A DNA stretch of 39,908 nucleotides, from positions 1 to 39,908 of the forward strand of contig JAFQWH010000105.1 in the NCBI GenBank assembly GCA_017407515.1. Reading direction: 5' to 3'. Position numbers and translations under genes: made by a program. The notes under the pieces were generated by a model. It was given only the letters and a program-made list of their open reading frames with translations. It did no database searches and had not been told where the DNA came from. Source of the stretch: Clostridia bacterium (GTDB taxonomy: Bacteria; Bacillota; Clostridia; UBA1381; UBA9506). How positions within the stretch are numbered: position 1 is the stretch's first letter; the number at the start of each line of letters is the position of its first letter. Below are positions 1 to 8,324 of the stretch, in pieces.

Positions 1-1
1 A

Positions 2-52
2 GAAAAAGATGATATGAGAAGCGAGGTTCTCAACTGGTTAAAAGGGAGGTAG
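2..52 (+). CDS. C-terminal tail of an upstream gene (partial)
   Basis: Only this forward frame is open from the window edge; it gives about 16 codons ending in LNWLKGR before a TAG stop. The stop overlaps the GGGAGGT ribosome binding site of the phosphoglycerate mutase gene that starts four bases later, which suggests an operon. The tail is too short to identify the protein. Confidence 0.45.
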   Translation, partial: EKDDMRSEVLNWLKGR

Positions 53-55
53 AAC

Positions 56-1267
56 ATGAAAACTATAGTAATCCTTTGCGATGGTATGGCTGACTATCCA
101 GTGCCCGAACTTGGCGGAAAAACACCTCTTGAATGTGCCCAAAAGCCCTATATGGATAAAATTTCCGCAAAGGGCGAGATTGGTCTTGCCAAAACGGTGG
201 ACGATACGTTAAGTCCGGGCAGTGACGTGGCAAATTTAAGCGTTTTAGGCTATGACCCGCTACGGTATTACAGCGGCCGTTCGCCTTTAGAGGCTCTTTC
301 CATCGGTGTTGACCTGCAGCCCACAGATGTAACCTTCCGTGCTAATTTGGTTACCCTGTCTGATGATGGGGATTATAGCCGGAAAACTATGGTAGATTAC
401 AGTGCCGGTGAAATTTCAACGGCTGAGGCTGTGGAATTGATTACATATTTGCAAAAAGAACTGGTGATACCGGGTTTTTCCCTGTATTCCGGCATTAGCT
501 ACCGTCACCTTTTGGTTTGGGATAAGGGCAGTCTTAACGTTAAGCTGACACCGCCCCATGACATTTCTAAGAAAACCGTAACAGAGTATTTGCCCGGCGG
601 GGAAGCGGGCAACGTGATTTTAGACATTATGAAGCAAAGCCATCGTCTGCTGCAGAATCACCCTGTTAATCAAGAAAGAATCAGACGCGGTAAAAACCCT
701 GCCAACTCCTTGTGGATTTGGGGCGAGGGTACAAAACCTGCTCTGGATTCTTTTGCTGACAAGTTTGGTCTTTCTGCCTGCATGATTTCAGCTGTGGATT
801 TGTTAAAAGGTATCGGTAACGGTACAGGTATGCAGGTTGCAACGGTGGAAGGAGTTACCGGCAACATTGATACCAATTTTGAGGGGAAAGCAGCTGCTGC
901 CATTTCAGCCCTTTCCTCCGGCAGCGATTTTGTTTATATTCACGTAGAAGCACCGGACGAATGTGGCCATCAAGGTCAGGTAGATTTAAAAGTTAAAGCC
1001 ATTGAGCTCATTGATGAAAAGATTGTCGGACCGGTTATGGACTATCTGGAGCAAAGCGGGGAAGACTACGCCGTGCTGTTAACACCGGACCATCCCACAC
1101 CGCTGTCGCTGATGACCCATGTGAAAAATCCTGTGCCCTTTGCAATTTATAAAAAGGGGCAGTCAGCAGGTTCCGGCCTTTCCTACACCGAAGAAAATGC
1201 AAAACAGTCCGGCTTATATATTGAAAAGGGTTGCCAGTTGATTAACAGGTTGTTAGAACATAAGTAA
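56..1267 (+). CDS. apgM: Cofactor-independent phosphoglycerate mutase, ApgM type
   Basis: Predicted to interconvert 3- and 2-phosphoglycerate in the cytoplasm. The 403-residue length and the opening ILCDGMADYPVPELGGKTPL match the archaeal-type ApgM family, part of the alkaline phosphatase superfamily and unlike the longer GpmI type. The early Asp and the SPGSDVANLSVLGYDP segment fit the metal-binding and catalytic serine region, and HVEAPDECGHQGQ and LLTPDHPTP supply the later metal ligands. ATG follows GGGAGGT at good spacing. In Clostridia this family is often beside threonine or homoserine pathway genes, so an accessory role in amino-acid metabolism is possible. A terminator follows at once. 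Confidence 0.93.
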   Translation: MKTIVILCDGMADYPVPELGGKTPLECAQKPYMDKISAKGEIGLAKTVDDTLSPGSDVANLSVLGYDPLRYYSGRSPLEALSIGVDLQPTDVTFRANLVTLSDDGDYSRKTMVDYSAGEISTAEAVELITYLQKELVIPGFSLYSGISYRHLLVWDKGSLNVKLTPPHDISKKTVTEYLPGGEAGNVILDIMKQSHRLLQNHPVNQERIRRGKNPANSLWIWGEGTKPALDSFADKFGLSACMISAVDLLKGIGNGTGMQVATVEGVTGNIDTNFEGKAAAAISALSSGSDFVYIHVEAPDECGHQGQVDLKVKAIELIDEKIVGPVMDYLEQSGEDYAVLLTPDHPTPLSLMTHVKNPVPFAIYKKGQSAGSGLSYTEENAKQSGLYIEKGCQLINRLLEHK

Positions 1268-1304
1268 AAAAGAAAAACCGAGGCATTGCCTCGGTTTTTC
1301 TTTT
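1268..1304. terminator. Bidirectional intrinsic terminator between apgM and the HprK-like gene
   Basis: A long GC-centred stem (AAAAACCGAGGC paired with GCCTCGGTTTTT, loop ATT) is flanked by an A tract on the left and a T tract on the right. It can therefore end transcription from both convergent genes. Confidence 0.9.
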
Positions 1305-2165
1305 TTATTTTAATGCTTGCATAGCGGTTTTGACAGCGTCTTCGGAAATGTTACAACGCAGGCGGTAAATCGGCAATTTTTCAACGATGTTACCGATGAT
1401 ATTTAAATTCATTTCGGCCAGGTTAGGAATAACCGGCTTTCTGATCGCCTCAAACAGCTTAAAGACAGCCTCAATTTTATCCATGGGGAGTAACTCGCAG
1501 GTTTCGGCCCGTTCAATAAAAATGATAGCCGACAGCGGAACAGTAATGTTTTCGTGAATAGATTTTTTGCCGCTCCAGGGAGCACCGTACAGGTACGGCA
1601 CACCGTCCTGCATACGGACAATAGGCATATCGTCGTTGACGATTTTAGCCCCGGCATAGGTTGTCCACAAACCGGTGTGGGTAGATTTTCCCGTGCCTGA
1701 GGGAGCGGAAAATAAAAGCCCCTGGTTGTTGTAGGCAAGGGAAGAAGCGTGAATAATCGTTCCGTCTACACGGAGCAGGGCATACCGCAGAACCTCCTGA
1801 ATCATATGATACGGTCGGCGGTCTTTATCCAGGCTCAAGACAGAAGACGGGCAGAACCAGGCTTCAACCTGAGAAAAATCGGGACTGCAGACGATTAAGT
1901 TTAAAATATCGTCTGTAATTTCCCGGATATAGTCTACAAAAGCATACCCACCCTCAGGTGTTAAAAACCATTGACGGCTGTTCACCTCAGCAATTAAAGT
2001 ACCCTCTGGCGGCTGTATCTGCTTGCAATCTGTATGAATGGTGAAGCAAATATCCACGTTGGGGGTTTCTTCTATCTGATAAAAAGATAAATGGTGCTTT
2101 GCAAAATCGTCAAAATAATCGTCGGTCTTAATTGTCAGACCGCCCAGTTTATAAAAAAGAGGCAT
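1305..2165 (-). CDS. HprK/PEPCK-like P-loop kinase domain protein, substrate unknown
   Basis: 286 residues. The central SAPSGTGKSTHTGLW is a Walker A loop of the kind seen in HPr kinase/phosphorylase and PEP carboxykinase-like proteins. VNDDMPIVR is a plausible Walker B with paired Asp, and GAPWSGK is a further conserved loop. The N-terminal 120 residues match no domain I can name. The frame is open for 27 more codons upstream, but a strong promoter lies inside that extension and AGGAG sits eight bases before the ATG at 2165, so the start is placed there. There is no HPr, PTS, PqqD-like or radical SAM gene beside it, so its partner is unknown. It is a single-gene unit with its own promoter and terminator. 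Confidence 0.75.
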   Translation of the reverse strand: MPLFYKLGGLTIKTDDYFDDFAKHHLSFYQIEETPNVDICFTIHTDCKQIQPPEGTLIAEVNSRQWFLTPEGGYAFVDYIREITDDILNLIVCSPDFSQVEAWFCPSSVLSLDKDRRPYHMIQEVLRYALLRVDGTIIHASSLAYNNQGLLFSAPSGTGKSTHTGLWTTYAGAKIVNDDMPIVRMQDGVPYLYGAPWSGKKSIHENITVPLSAIIFIERAETCELLPMDKIEAVFKLFEAIRKPVIPNLAEMNLNIIGNIVEKLPIYRLRCNISEDAVKTAMQALK

Positions 2166-2186
2166 TTTCATCACTCCTATTGTTTC

Positions 2187-2215
2187 ATTGTACCATGAAC
2201 GGGTGGGGTTGTCAA
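2187..2215 (-). promoter_or_regulatory. Sigma-A type promoter of the HprK-like gene
   Basis: On the minus strand TTGACA is followed by 17 bases and then TACAAT, with TG one base before the -10. Transcription would start about 15 bases before the chosen ATG. Confidence 0.85.
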
Positions 2216-2271
2216 CGCTAAAAAACAACAGAAATAACAGCGTCAAAATCAGTAATTTTACAGATTGCCAC

Positions 2272-2300
2272 TTGTTTTTACGGAGGAATTATGTTACAAT
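2272..2300 (+). promoter_or_regulatory. Sigma-A type promoter of tyrS
   Basis: TTGTTT, 17-base spacer, TACAAT with an extended TG motif (TGTTACAAT). The start site would be near 2307, leaving a leader of only about 30 bases. That is too short for a T-box. Confidence 0.8.
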
Positions 2301-2338
2301 AGAAAAATAGGTTACAACATAAGCGAGGAGAGAGACTG

Positions 2339-3556
2339 TTGAGAAACGTATTTGATGTTTTAAAAGAAAGAGAACTCATTGCCCAGACGACTCATGAAGA
2401 CGAAATCAGAGAGCTTTTGGGCCGTGAAAAGGTTACTTTTTATATTGGATTTGACCCCACGGCAGACAGCCTGCACGTTGGGCATTTTCTGCAGATGGTG
2501 GTTATGCGTCATATGCAGGACGCAGGTCACCGTCCTATTGCCTTAGTCGGTGGCGGAACTGCTATGGTAGGTGACCCCTCCGGCAGAACTGATATGCGTC
2601 AGATGATGACGGTGGAAACCATTAACCACAACAGCGAATGCTTTAAAAAACAGCTTTCTACCATTGTAGACTTTTCCGAGGGAAAAGCCATTATGGTAAA
2701 CAACGCTGACTGGCTTCGCGATTTAAACTACATTGAATTTTTACGTGACATTGGCTCCTGCTTCTCTGTTAACGAGATGCTCAGAGCAAAATGCTTCCAG
2801 ACACGTTTGGAAAAAGGTCTTTCTTTTATTGAGTTTAACTATATGCTGATGCAGAGCTACGACTTTTTGCAGCTCAACAAAGAATACGGCTGTCAGATTG
2901 AGTTGGGCGGTGACGACCAGTGGAGCAATATCTTAGGCGGTATTGACCTGGTTCGCCGTAAGGAAAACAAGCAGGTTTACGGCATGACCTTTGCTCTTCT
3001 TACTACCTCTGACGGTAAGAAGATGGGTAAAACAGCAAAAGGTGCTCTCTGGCTTGACCCCAACAAGACAACGCCTTACGAATTCTATCAGTACTTCAGA
3101 AATGTTGGCGATGATGACGTTATTCGTTGCCTGAAGCTTATCACCTTTGTTCCCATGGAGGAAATTCATCGCTTAGAAAAGCTTTCCGGCCAGGAATTAA
3201 ACGAAGCAAAGAAAATTCTTGCTTTCGAGGTTACCAAGCTGGTTCACGGCGAGGAAGAAGCGAAGAAGGCCATGGAAACCGCAGAAGGTTTATTTGCTAA
3301 AGGCGGTAATGTTGAAAACATGCCTTCTACTGAAATGGAACTGACAGAAGAAACCTACGGACTGTTAGATGTTATGCAGATTGCCGGCTTAATTCCCTCA
3401 AAAGGCGAGGGCCGCAGACTGATTCAGCAGGGCGGCGTTTCGGTGAACGATGAAAAGATTACCGATGTTGCTTACCAGATTACGGCTGATGCCATTCGCG
3501 AGGGTATTGTGATTAAAAAGGGTAAGAAAGTGTATCACAGAGTCACCGGCAAATAA
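2339..3556 (+). CDS. tyrS: Tyrosyl-tRNA synthetase
   Basis: Charges tRNA-Tyr with tyrosine. The protein is 405 residues, normal for bacterial TyrS. The class I signature HIGH appears as HVGH in [10 protein letters not shown], and KMSKS as KMGKT in [23 protein letters not shown] is the tyrosine-pocket segment. An S4 RNA-binding domain forms the C-terminus ([20 protein letters not shown]). The start is TTG, supported by GAGGAG eight to nine bases upstream; the only in-frame upstream ATG is closed off by a TAG. Many Firmicutes control tyrS with a tyrosine T-box, but the leader here has no room for one. Confidence 0.97.
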   Translation: MRNVFDVLKERELIAQTTHEDEIRELLGREKVTFYIGFDPTADSLHVGHFLQMVVMRHMQDAGHRPIALVGGGTAMVGDPSGRTDMRQMMTVETINHNSECFKKQLSTIVDFSEGKAIMVNNADWLRDLNYIEFLRDIGSCFSVNEMLRAKCFQTRLEKGLSFIEFNYMLMQSYDFLQLNKEYGCQIELGGDDQWSNILGGIDLVRRKENKQVYGMTFALLTTSDGKKMGKTAKGALWLDPNKTTPYEFYQYFRNVGDDDVIRCLKLITFVPMEEIHRLEKLSGQELNEAKKILAFEVTKLVHGEEEAKKAMETAEGLFAKGGNVENMPSTEMELTEETYGLLDVMQIAGLIPSKGEGRRLIQQGGVSVNDEKITDVAYQITADAIREGIVIKKGKKVYHRVTGK

Positions 3557-3566
3557 TATAGCAGTT

Positions 3567-3598
3567 AATACGTCCCCGGTTTTCCGGGGCGTATTTTA
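3567..3598 (+). terminator. Intrinsic terminator after tyrS
   Basis: Stem AATACG plus CCCCGG pairs with CCGGGG plus CGTATT around a TTTT loop, with one bulged T, followed by a short T run. Confidence 0.8.
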
Positions 3599-3624
3599 TC
3601 TTAGAAAGAAAAAGGAGTGATCAG

Positions 3625-4545
3625 ATGCCTATTAAAATTCCCAATGAGCTTCCGGCAACAAAAACATTGACAGAAGAAAATATTTTTGTAATTACGGAAA
3701 CCCGGGCTCTGACCCAGGACATCAGACCCCTAAAGATTGCGATTTTAAACCTGATGCCCACGAAAATTGAGACAGAAACCCAACTTGCACGGCTTTTGGG
3801 CAACACCCCCCTGCAAGTTGAATTGACATTGTTGAACACCGGCAGCTATAAGTCTAAAAACATAAACGAAGAGCATATGCTGGCGTTTTATAAAACCTTT
3901 GACGAGGTTAAGGACGCAACCTTTGACGGCATGGTGATTACCGGTGCACCGGTCGAGAAAATGGAATTTGAAGATGTGATTTACTGGGACGAACTTTGCC
4001 GTATTTTTGAATGGACGAAAACCAACGTTACCAGCACATTTCATATTTGCTGGGGTGCTCAGGCGGGGCTTTATTATCATTACGGAATTCCCAAATACCC
4101 CTTAGAAGAGAAACTGTTCGGCGTTTTTGACCATACGGTTGAGCATAAATCTTCTATTTTGTTCCGTGGGTTTGACGAGGTATTCCGTGCACCCCATTCA
4201 CGGCATACCACTATCTTACGTGAAGACGTTGAAAAGGTGCCGGAGCTTAAAATTCTGGCAAGCTCCAAAGAGGCGGGGCTGTATGTTATCAGTACAGACC
4301 AGGGCAAGCAGATTTTCGTGACAGGGCATTCAGAGTACGACAGAGATACTTTAAAAAAGGAATATCTGCGTGATATTAACGCAGGGCTTCCCATAGAGGT
4401 TCCCTATCAGTATTTCCCTGACGATGACCCCACCAAGGAACCGTTGGTTACCTGGAGAAGCCACGCAAACCTTTTATATTCAAACTGGCTGAATTACTTC
4501 GTATACCAGGTAACGCCTTATGATTTGACACAGATTAAGAAATAA
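3625..4545 (+). CDS. metA: Homoserine O-acyltransferase MetA, predicted acetyl-CoA specific
   Basis: First committed step of methionine synthesis: acylation of L-homoserine. 306 residues with the full MetA pattern: catalytic Cys142 in [10 protein letters not shown] and His235/Glu237 in TGHSEYD. Residue 111 is Glu in [10 protein letters not shown]. Published work on Bacillus cereus MetA shows Glu111 favours acetyl-CoA, whereas the E. coli enzyme has Gly111 and uses succinyl-CoA. O-acetylhomoserine is therefore the likely product despite the family name. ATG follows AAGGAGTG. Only 27 bases separate it from the tyrS terminator, and I see no SAM riboswitch, T-box or obvious dedicated promoter. 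Confidence 0.95.
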   Translation: MPIKIPNELPATKTLTEENIFVITETRALTQDIRPLKIAILNLMPTKIETETQLARLLGNTPLQVELTLLNTGSYKSKNINEEHMLAFYKTFDEVKDATFDGMVITGAPVEKMEFEDVIYWDELCRIFEWTKTNVTSTFHICWGAQAGLYYHYGIPKYPLEEKLFGVFDHTVEHKSSILFRGFDEVFRAPHSRHTTILREDVEKVPELKILASSKEAGLYVISTDQGKQIFVTGHSEYDRDTLKKEYLRDINAGLPIEVPYQYFPDDDPTKEPLVTWRSHANLLYSNWLNYFVYQVTPYDLTQIKK

Positions 4546-4550
4546 ATTTA

Positions 4551-4577
4551 AAAGACCGCCGAATGGGTGGTCTTTTT
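4551..4577 (+). terminator. Intrinsic terminator after metA
   Basis: AAAGACCGCC pairs with GGTGGTCTTT across a short loop, with one G-T wobble, and runs into a T stretch. Confidence 0.8.
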
Positions 4578-4602
4578 GCATATATAAAAATTTTTGAGAA
4601 AC

Positions 4603-4632
4603 ACTATGGTAAAAGGAGGTTTTTACCATGGT
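4603..4632 (+). promoter_or_regulatory. RNA hairpin with the Shine-Dalgarno in its loop
   Basis: Bases 4603-4614 pair with 4621-4632 in a 12-bp stem with one wobble; the inner nine pairs are perfect. The six-base loop is GGAGGT, the ribosome binding site of the next gene, and the ATG at 4628 lies in the 3' arm. The structure could gate translation, for example by temperature, a protein or an antisense RNA. The mechanism is inference. Confidence 0.7.
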
Positions 4633-5062
4633 AGAACAAGATACAATTAAACTGCTCCGGGAATGTGACGCTGGGGTGAAAATGGGCGTTTCCAGTATTG
4701 ATGATGTGATTGGATACGTTAAGGACGAAAAATTTAAGGAAATGCTTTCAGAGTGTAAGTCTGACCACGAAAAACTGCGGGGCGAGCTTCAGGGGTTGCT
4801 TCGGGATTATCACGATGAGGGCAAAGAGCCGAACCCCATGGCAAAAGGGATGTCCTGGATTAAGACAAATGCTAAACTGATGATGGACGAGTCAGACGAA
4901 ACTATCGCTGATTTAATGACGGACGGTTGCAATATGGGTGTTAAGTCATTAAATAAGTATTTAAACCAGTATCAGGCGGCAGACGAAAAATCAAAGGACA
5001 TGACCAAAAGCTTGATTCACTTAGAAGAACGGCTGGCGGAGAACATGAGACCGTACCTGTAA
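4628..5062 (+). CDS. Ferritin-like four-helix protein, DUF2383-like
   Basis: 144 residues, almost entirely amphipathic helix, with no signal peptide or membrane segment. The pattern (IKLLRECDAGVKMG, ECKSDHEKLRGELQ, NPMAKGMSWIKTNAK, then two more helices) resembles the DUF2383 ferritin-like bundle found in stress or spore-associated proteins. Glu and His residues typical of a diiron site are present (E45 and H47 region) but sparse, so metal binding is uncertain. It is a single gene between two terminators. Its ribosome binding site sits in a hairpin loop, the clearest clue to regulation; no convincing promoter was found. Confidence 0.6.
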   Translation: MVEQDTIKLLRECDAGVKMGVSSIDDVIGYVKDEKFKEMLSECKSDHEKLRGELQGLLRDYHDEGKEPNPMAKGMSWIKTNAKLMMDESDETIADLMTDGCNMGVKSLNKYLNQYQAADEKSKDMTKSLIHLEERLAENMRPYL

Positions 5063-5103
5063 AAAAACAGGGCTATTACAAAACTGTAATAGCCCTGTTT
5101 TTA
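5063..5103. terminator. Bidirectional intrinsic terminator
   Basis: A long perfect stem (AAACAGGGCTATTACA with TGTAATAGCCCTGTTT, loop AAAC) has A and T tracts on either side. It serves both the DUF2383-like gene and the convergent small membrane protein gene. Confidence 0.9.
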
Positions 5104-5109
5104 GATACT

Positions 5110-5445
5110 TTACTTACGTTTCGTTAGGAAAGTAACCAGCATTGCGGCGGTGCTAAAGAGAAAATATGTTCCTGCATATATCAGAAAAGCCGGGTCTTTT
5201 GTATCAAAAACGAGGTAAACAGAAAGGAGAAAAGCCAAAGCAAAAACAGCCGGCATATACCAAAGAGTTTTGAAATTTCGCCCGGCGTAGATACCGCTTC
5301 CAACAGAACAGATGGGATAGACTACATAAAAGAACAAGAGACAGACTGCCATTCCGGCATCGGCAGGAACAAAATGAACTGCCAATAGAAGTGGCAAAAA
5401 CAGCACGAAAAGGGTAATTATGATGCTTCCTATGACCTTTTTCAT
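5110..5445 (-). CDS. Small integral membrane protein, function unknown
   Basis: 111 residues with about four hydrophobic segments (roughly 5-27, 32-52, 63-82 and 86-105) and a basic C-terminal tail FLTKRK. The N-terminal MKK followed by a long apolar stretch could also act as an uncleaved signal anchor. I do not recognise the family, and there is no catalytic motif. The start is supported by GGAGGG upstream and a promoter just beyond it. It is a single-gene unit back to back with dnaA. Confidence 0.7.
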   Translation of the reverse strand: MKKVIGSIIITLFVLFLPLLLAVHFVPADAGMAVCLLFFYVVYPICSVGSGIYAGRNFKTLWYMPAVFALAFLLSVYLVFDTKDPAFLIYAGTYFLFSTAAMLVTFLTKRK

Positions 5446-5471
5446 TGTTATCCCTCCTACCTTATGTCTTT

Positions 5472-5500
5472 ATTGTACTATAAGAACCGGGAAGAATCAA
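5472..5500 (-). promoter_or_regulatory. Sigma-A type promoter of the small membrane protein gene
   Basis: Minus-strand TTGATT, 17 bases, TACAAT, about 30 bases before the ATG. Confidence 0.75.
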
Positions 5501-5550
5501 GTCTTTGATTTTATAGACGATTTTTGTGTAACTTTTCGGGGGAAATATCC

Positions 5551-5579
5551 TTGATTCTTTTAAAATTTTGTGATATAAT
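5551..5579 (+). promoter_or_regulatory. Sigma-A type promoter of dnaA
   Basis: TTGATT, 17-base spacer and a perfect TATAAT with extended TG. The leader is about 75 bases and contains two GACATTTT direct repeats (5590 and 5608). No DnaA box (TTATNCACA or its complement) is visible between 5446 and 5662. Confidence 0.85.
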
Positions 5580-5662
5580 TTAAAATCCAGACATTTTCTC
5601 ACTTTTTGACATTTTGACGTTTAACGATATACAATTACTAATGATAGTTGGGGGCAGGAAAG

Positions 5663-7003
5663 ATGAAAGCGAAGTTATCTTCGATTTGGTATGAAGCATT
5701 AAAGCTGTTAAAGGAAAAGCCGGAAATCAGCCAATCGGCATACGACCATTGGATTGAGCCGTTACTACCGGTGGGCATTACAGACAGTGCTATTTATTTA
5801 AAGGTTCCAACAGAGCTGCATTTTGAAATTGTGAAATCTATGTATTTGGATTTTATCAAGGAAGCAGTGAATCTGTGCTCGGACACATTTTATAATATTG
5901 AGCTGTTAGACTACAATCAGCCCTTGCCGCCGGAACTTGAAACTACGGTTTCCTATTTAGGCAGAAGCGACGATGCAATTACGCTAAACCCCCGTTATAC
6001 CTTTTCATCTTTTGTCGTTGGCGATTCAAACCGTTTAGCACACGCTGCCAGCCAGGCTGTTTCCGAACGTCCGGCTGATGCGTTTAACCCCCTGTTTATC
6101 TATGGCGGTCCGGGACTGGGTAAAACCCACTTGGTGCAGGCAATCGGTAACCGCATTAAGGAAAACAACCCCGGGGCCAATATTTTATATATTACCAGTG
6201 AAAAATTTACCAACGATTTTATCAATACCTTAATTGATAAAAAGACGGTGGATTTTAGAAACAAATACAGAACCTGTGATGTTTTGATTATTGACGATAT
6301 TCAGTTTATCTCCAATAAAGATCAGACCCAGGTTGAATTTTTCCATACCTTTAACACCCTGCACGAGTCCAACAAACAGATTATCATTACCTCCGACCGT
6401 CCTCCCAGAGAAATTAAGGAGTTAGAGGAGAGAATGAGAAACCGCTTTGAATGGGGCCTGATTGTAGACATTAAGCCGCCGGATTTGGAAACCCGTGTTG
6501 CAATTTTAAAGAAAAAAGCAAGCGAAGAAAACTTTGAAGTTCCTGACGAGATTCTTTTCTACATAGCGGAGAACCTAAAGTCTAATATCAGAAACTTAGA
6601 GGGCGTTTTAAAGCGTTTGACGGCTTACAACGTGCTTATGGGCAAGCCTATTACCATGCAGCTTGCTGATGAAGCCATTAAGGAATTTTTAAGTAAGTCA
6701 GACGATCCTCACGTTAACACGGAATATATTTTATCCATTGTGTCAAATTACTTTAATTTGACCTCTGATGAAATTCTGTCCTCTAAGAGAACCCAGGAGA
6801 TTTCCTATGCACGGCATATTGCCATGTACTTAATGCGTGAATTTACGGGGCTTTCTCTGCCGAAAATCGGTAAAGAATTAGGCGGCAGAAACCATGCGAC
6901 TATTTTAAACGGTATTAAAAACATTAAAGACAGCATGGAAAAGAACGAAGATACGAAAAAGATTGTTGAAGAACTGATTACAAACTTAGAAAACAGACAG
7001 TAA
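5663..7003 (+). CDS. dnaA: Chromosomal replication initiator DnaA
   Basis: AAA+ ATPase that binds and opens the replication origin. 446 residues with the standard order: an N-terminal interaction domain (to about 90), the AAA+ core with Walker [10 protein letters not shown] and Walker [10 protein letters not shown], and the C-terminal helix-turn-helix with the DnaA signature ([30 protein letters not shown]). The frame can be read from a TTG at 5648, but nothing resembling a ribosome binding site precedes that codon; the ATG at 5663 has AGGA and a G-rich stretch before it and is preferred. It heads the dnaA-yaaA-recF-remB cluster. dnaN, normally next, is missing. Confidence 0.97.
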   Translation: MKAKLSSIWYEALKLLKEKPEISQSAYDHWIEPLLPVGITDSAIYLKVPTELHFEIVKSMYLDFIKEAVNLCSDTFYNIELLDYNQPLPPELETTVSYLGRSDDAITLNPRYTFSSFVVGDSNRLAHAASQAVSERPADAFNPLFIYGGPGLGKTHLVQAIGNRIKENNPGANILYITSEKFTNDFINTLIDKKTVDFRNKYRTCDVLIIDDIQFISNKDQTQVEFFHTFNTLHESNKQIIITSDRPPREIKELEERMRNRFEWGLIVDIKPPDLETRVAILKKKASEENFEVPDEILFYIAENLKSNIRNLEGVLKRLTAYNVLMGKPITMQLADEAIKEFLSKSDDPHVNTEYILSIVSNYFNLTSDEILSSKRTQEISYARHIAMYLMREFTGLSLPKIGKELGGRNHATILNGIKNIKDSMEKNEDTKKIVEELITNLENRQ

Positions 7004-7016
7004 GCGAGGTGGCGGC

Positions 7017-7232
7017 GTGAAGATTCAAATCGAAACAGAGTTTATTAAGCTGGATCAGCTTTTAAAGTTTGCAGGGATTGCCTATTCCGGCAGCGATGCG
7101 AAGGAACTGATTTGGTCCGGTGCCGTCAGTGTTAACGGCGAGTCCTGCGAGATGCGTGGGAAAAAGATACGTCCCGGTGATGTTGTTTTTTTAGAACTGG
7201 GGGACGAATATCTGGAAATTACGGTGGAATAG
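7017..7232 (+). CDS. yaaA: S4-domain protein YaaA/RlbA
   Basis: 71 residues making up one S4-like RNA-binding domain ([17 protein letters not shown], then [14 protein letters not shown]). This matches the small protein encoded between dnaN and recF in Bacillus; its cellular role is poorly defined. The start is GTG with a GAGGTGG ribosome binding site, 13 bases after dnaA. It is followed three bases later by recF, so translational coupling is likely. Confidence 0.9.
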   Translation: MKIQIETEFIKLDQLLKFAGIAYSGSDAKELIWSGAVSVNGESCEMRGKKIRPGDVVFLELGDEYLEITVE

Positions 7233-7235
7233 CCT

Positions 7236-8312
7236 ATGTATATTAAGAGCCTGACCCTGAAAAATTTCCGAAATTATGAAACCCAGAGCCTGACCTTTGA
7301 CAAGGCGACTAACGTATTTCAAGGCAATAACGCTCAGGGTAAAACCAATCTTTTGGAAGCGTTATATCTTTTCAGCATGGGCAAATCTTTCCGCACCAAT
7401 CAGGATTCGGATTTAATCCGTTTTGGGGAAAGCTACACTAAGGCGGAGCTTCGGTTTTGCGACAGAAACCGGGAGCACGTTTTAGAGATTATTATTCTGC
7501 GGGATAAGAAAAAGCAGATTAAAATTAATGGTCTTACCATCAGTCGGTTGAGTGAGCTGGTAGGGCATTTAAACGTGGTTTTGTTTTATCCGGAGGAATT
7601 GGGCCTGGTCAAAGAAGGGCCTCATATCCGTCGGCGGTTTATGGACGTTGCACTCTCACAGCTGCGGCCGGGGTATTATCATACCTTAGGGCGGTATCAG
7701 CGGGTGGTGGACCAGCGGAATAAACTGATTAAAAAAATTCGTATGTCAGGTGGCAATAGCCTTTCTGATACTATGTTTGTCTGGAATGAAAAACTGGCAG
7801 AACTCGGCATGACGCTGATGCAGTATCGGGAAGAGTTTATGCAGCGGTTGGGCGTTTTGGCACAGAAGGCACATTTTGAAGCCTCCGGCGAAACTCTTAC
7901 CTTAGTGTATAAACCCCGGTTTGAGACAAAAGAAGCTTTTTTGGAGAAACTGGAGACCGGTTTTGACAGAGAGCTGGAGCAGGGGTATACCTTATATGGC
8001 CCTCATCGTGAGGATTTTGAGATTTTTATTAACGATAAAGAGGCAAAAACCTTTGGTTCCCAGGGACAGCAGAGGAGTGCGGTGCTCTCCTTGAAGCTGG
8101 CCCAGGCGGATTTGTTGTTCGAAGAATATGGAGAATATCCTGTTTTGCTGCTTGACGATATTATGAGTGAATTAGACCAAACACGGCGGGCTTATCTTGC
8201 CGGAAAGATTCCGGATAAGCAGGTGTTTATTACCTGTACGGAGCTGGACGCGTTGCTCCATAGGGGCAAGATTTTCACAGTATCCGGCGGCAAGGCAGCC
8301 ATGCAAGAATAA
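7236..8312 (+). CDS. recF: DNA repair protein RecF
   Basis: SMC-like ATPase that helps load RecA at gaps. 358 residues. Walker A is FQGNNAQGKTNLLEAL, the ABC-like signature is SQGQQRSAVLSLKLAQ, and Walker B with the D-loop is PVLLLDDIMSELD, all in the expected order. Start at ATG three bases after yaaA, with GGTGGA serving as ribosome binding site. Remaining in the dnaA cluster is the ancestral arrangement for Firmicutes. Confidence 0.97.
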   Translation: MYIKSLTLKNFRNYETQSLTFDKATNVFQGNNAQGKTNLLEALYLFSMGKSFRTNQDSDLIRFGESYTKAELRFCDRNREHVLEIIILRDKKKQIKINGLTISRLSELVGHLNVVLFYPEELGLVKEGPHIRRRFMDVALSQLRPGYYHTLGRYQRVVDQRNKLIKKIRMSGGNSLSDTMFVWNEKLAELGMTLMQYREEFMQRLGVLAQKAHFEASGETLTLVYKPRFETKEAFLEKLETGFDRELEQGYTLYGPHREDFEIFINDKEAKTFGSQGQQRSAVLSLKLAQADLLFEEYGEYPVLLLDDIMSELDQTRRAYLAGKIPDKQVFITCTELDALLHRGKIFTVSGGKAAMQE

Positions 8313-8324
8313 AGAGGGAAGCGT

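Noticed and set aside
3598-3624. SAM riboswitch or T-box before metA
   Set aside because: Only 27 bases separate the tyrS terminator from metA, too short for either.
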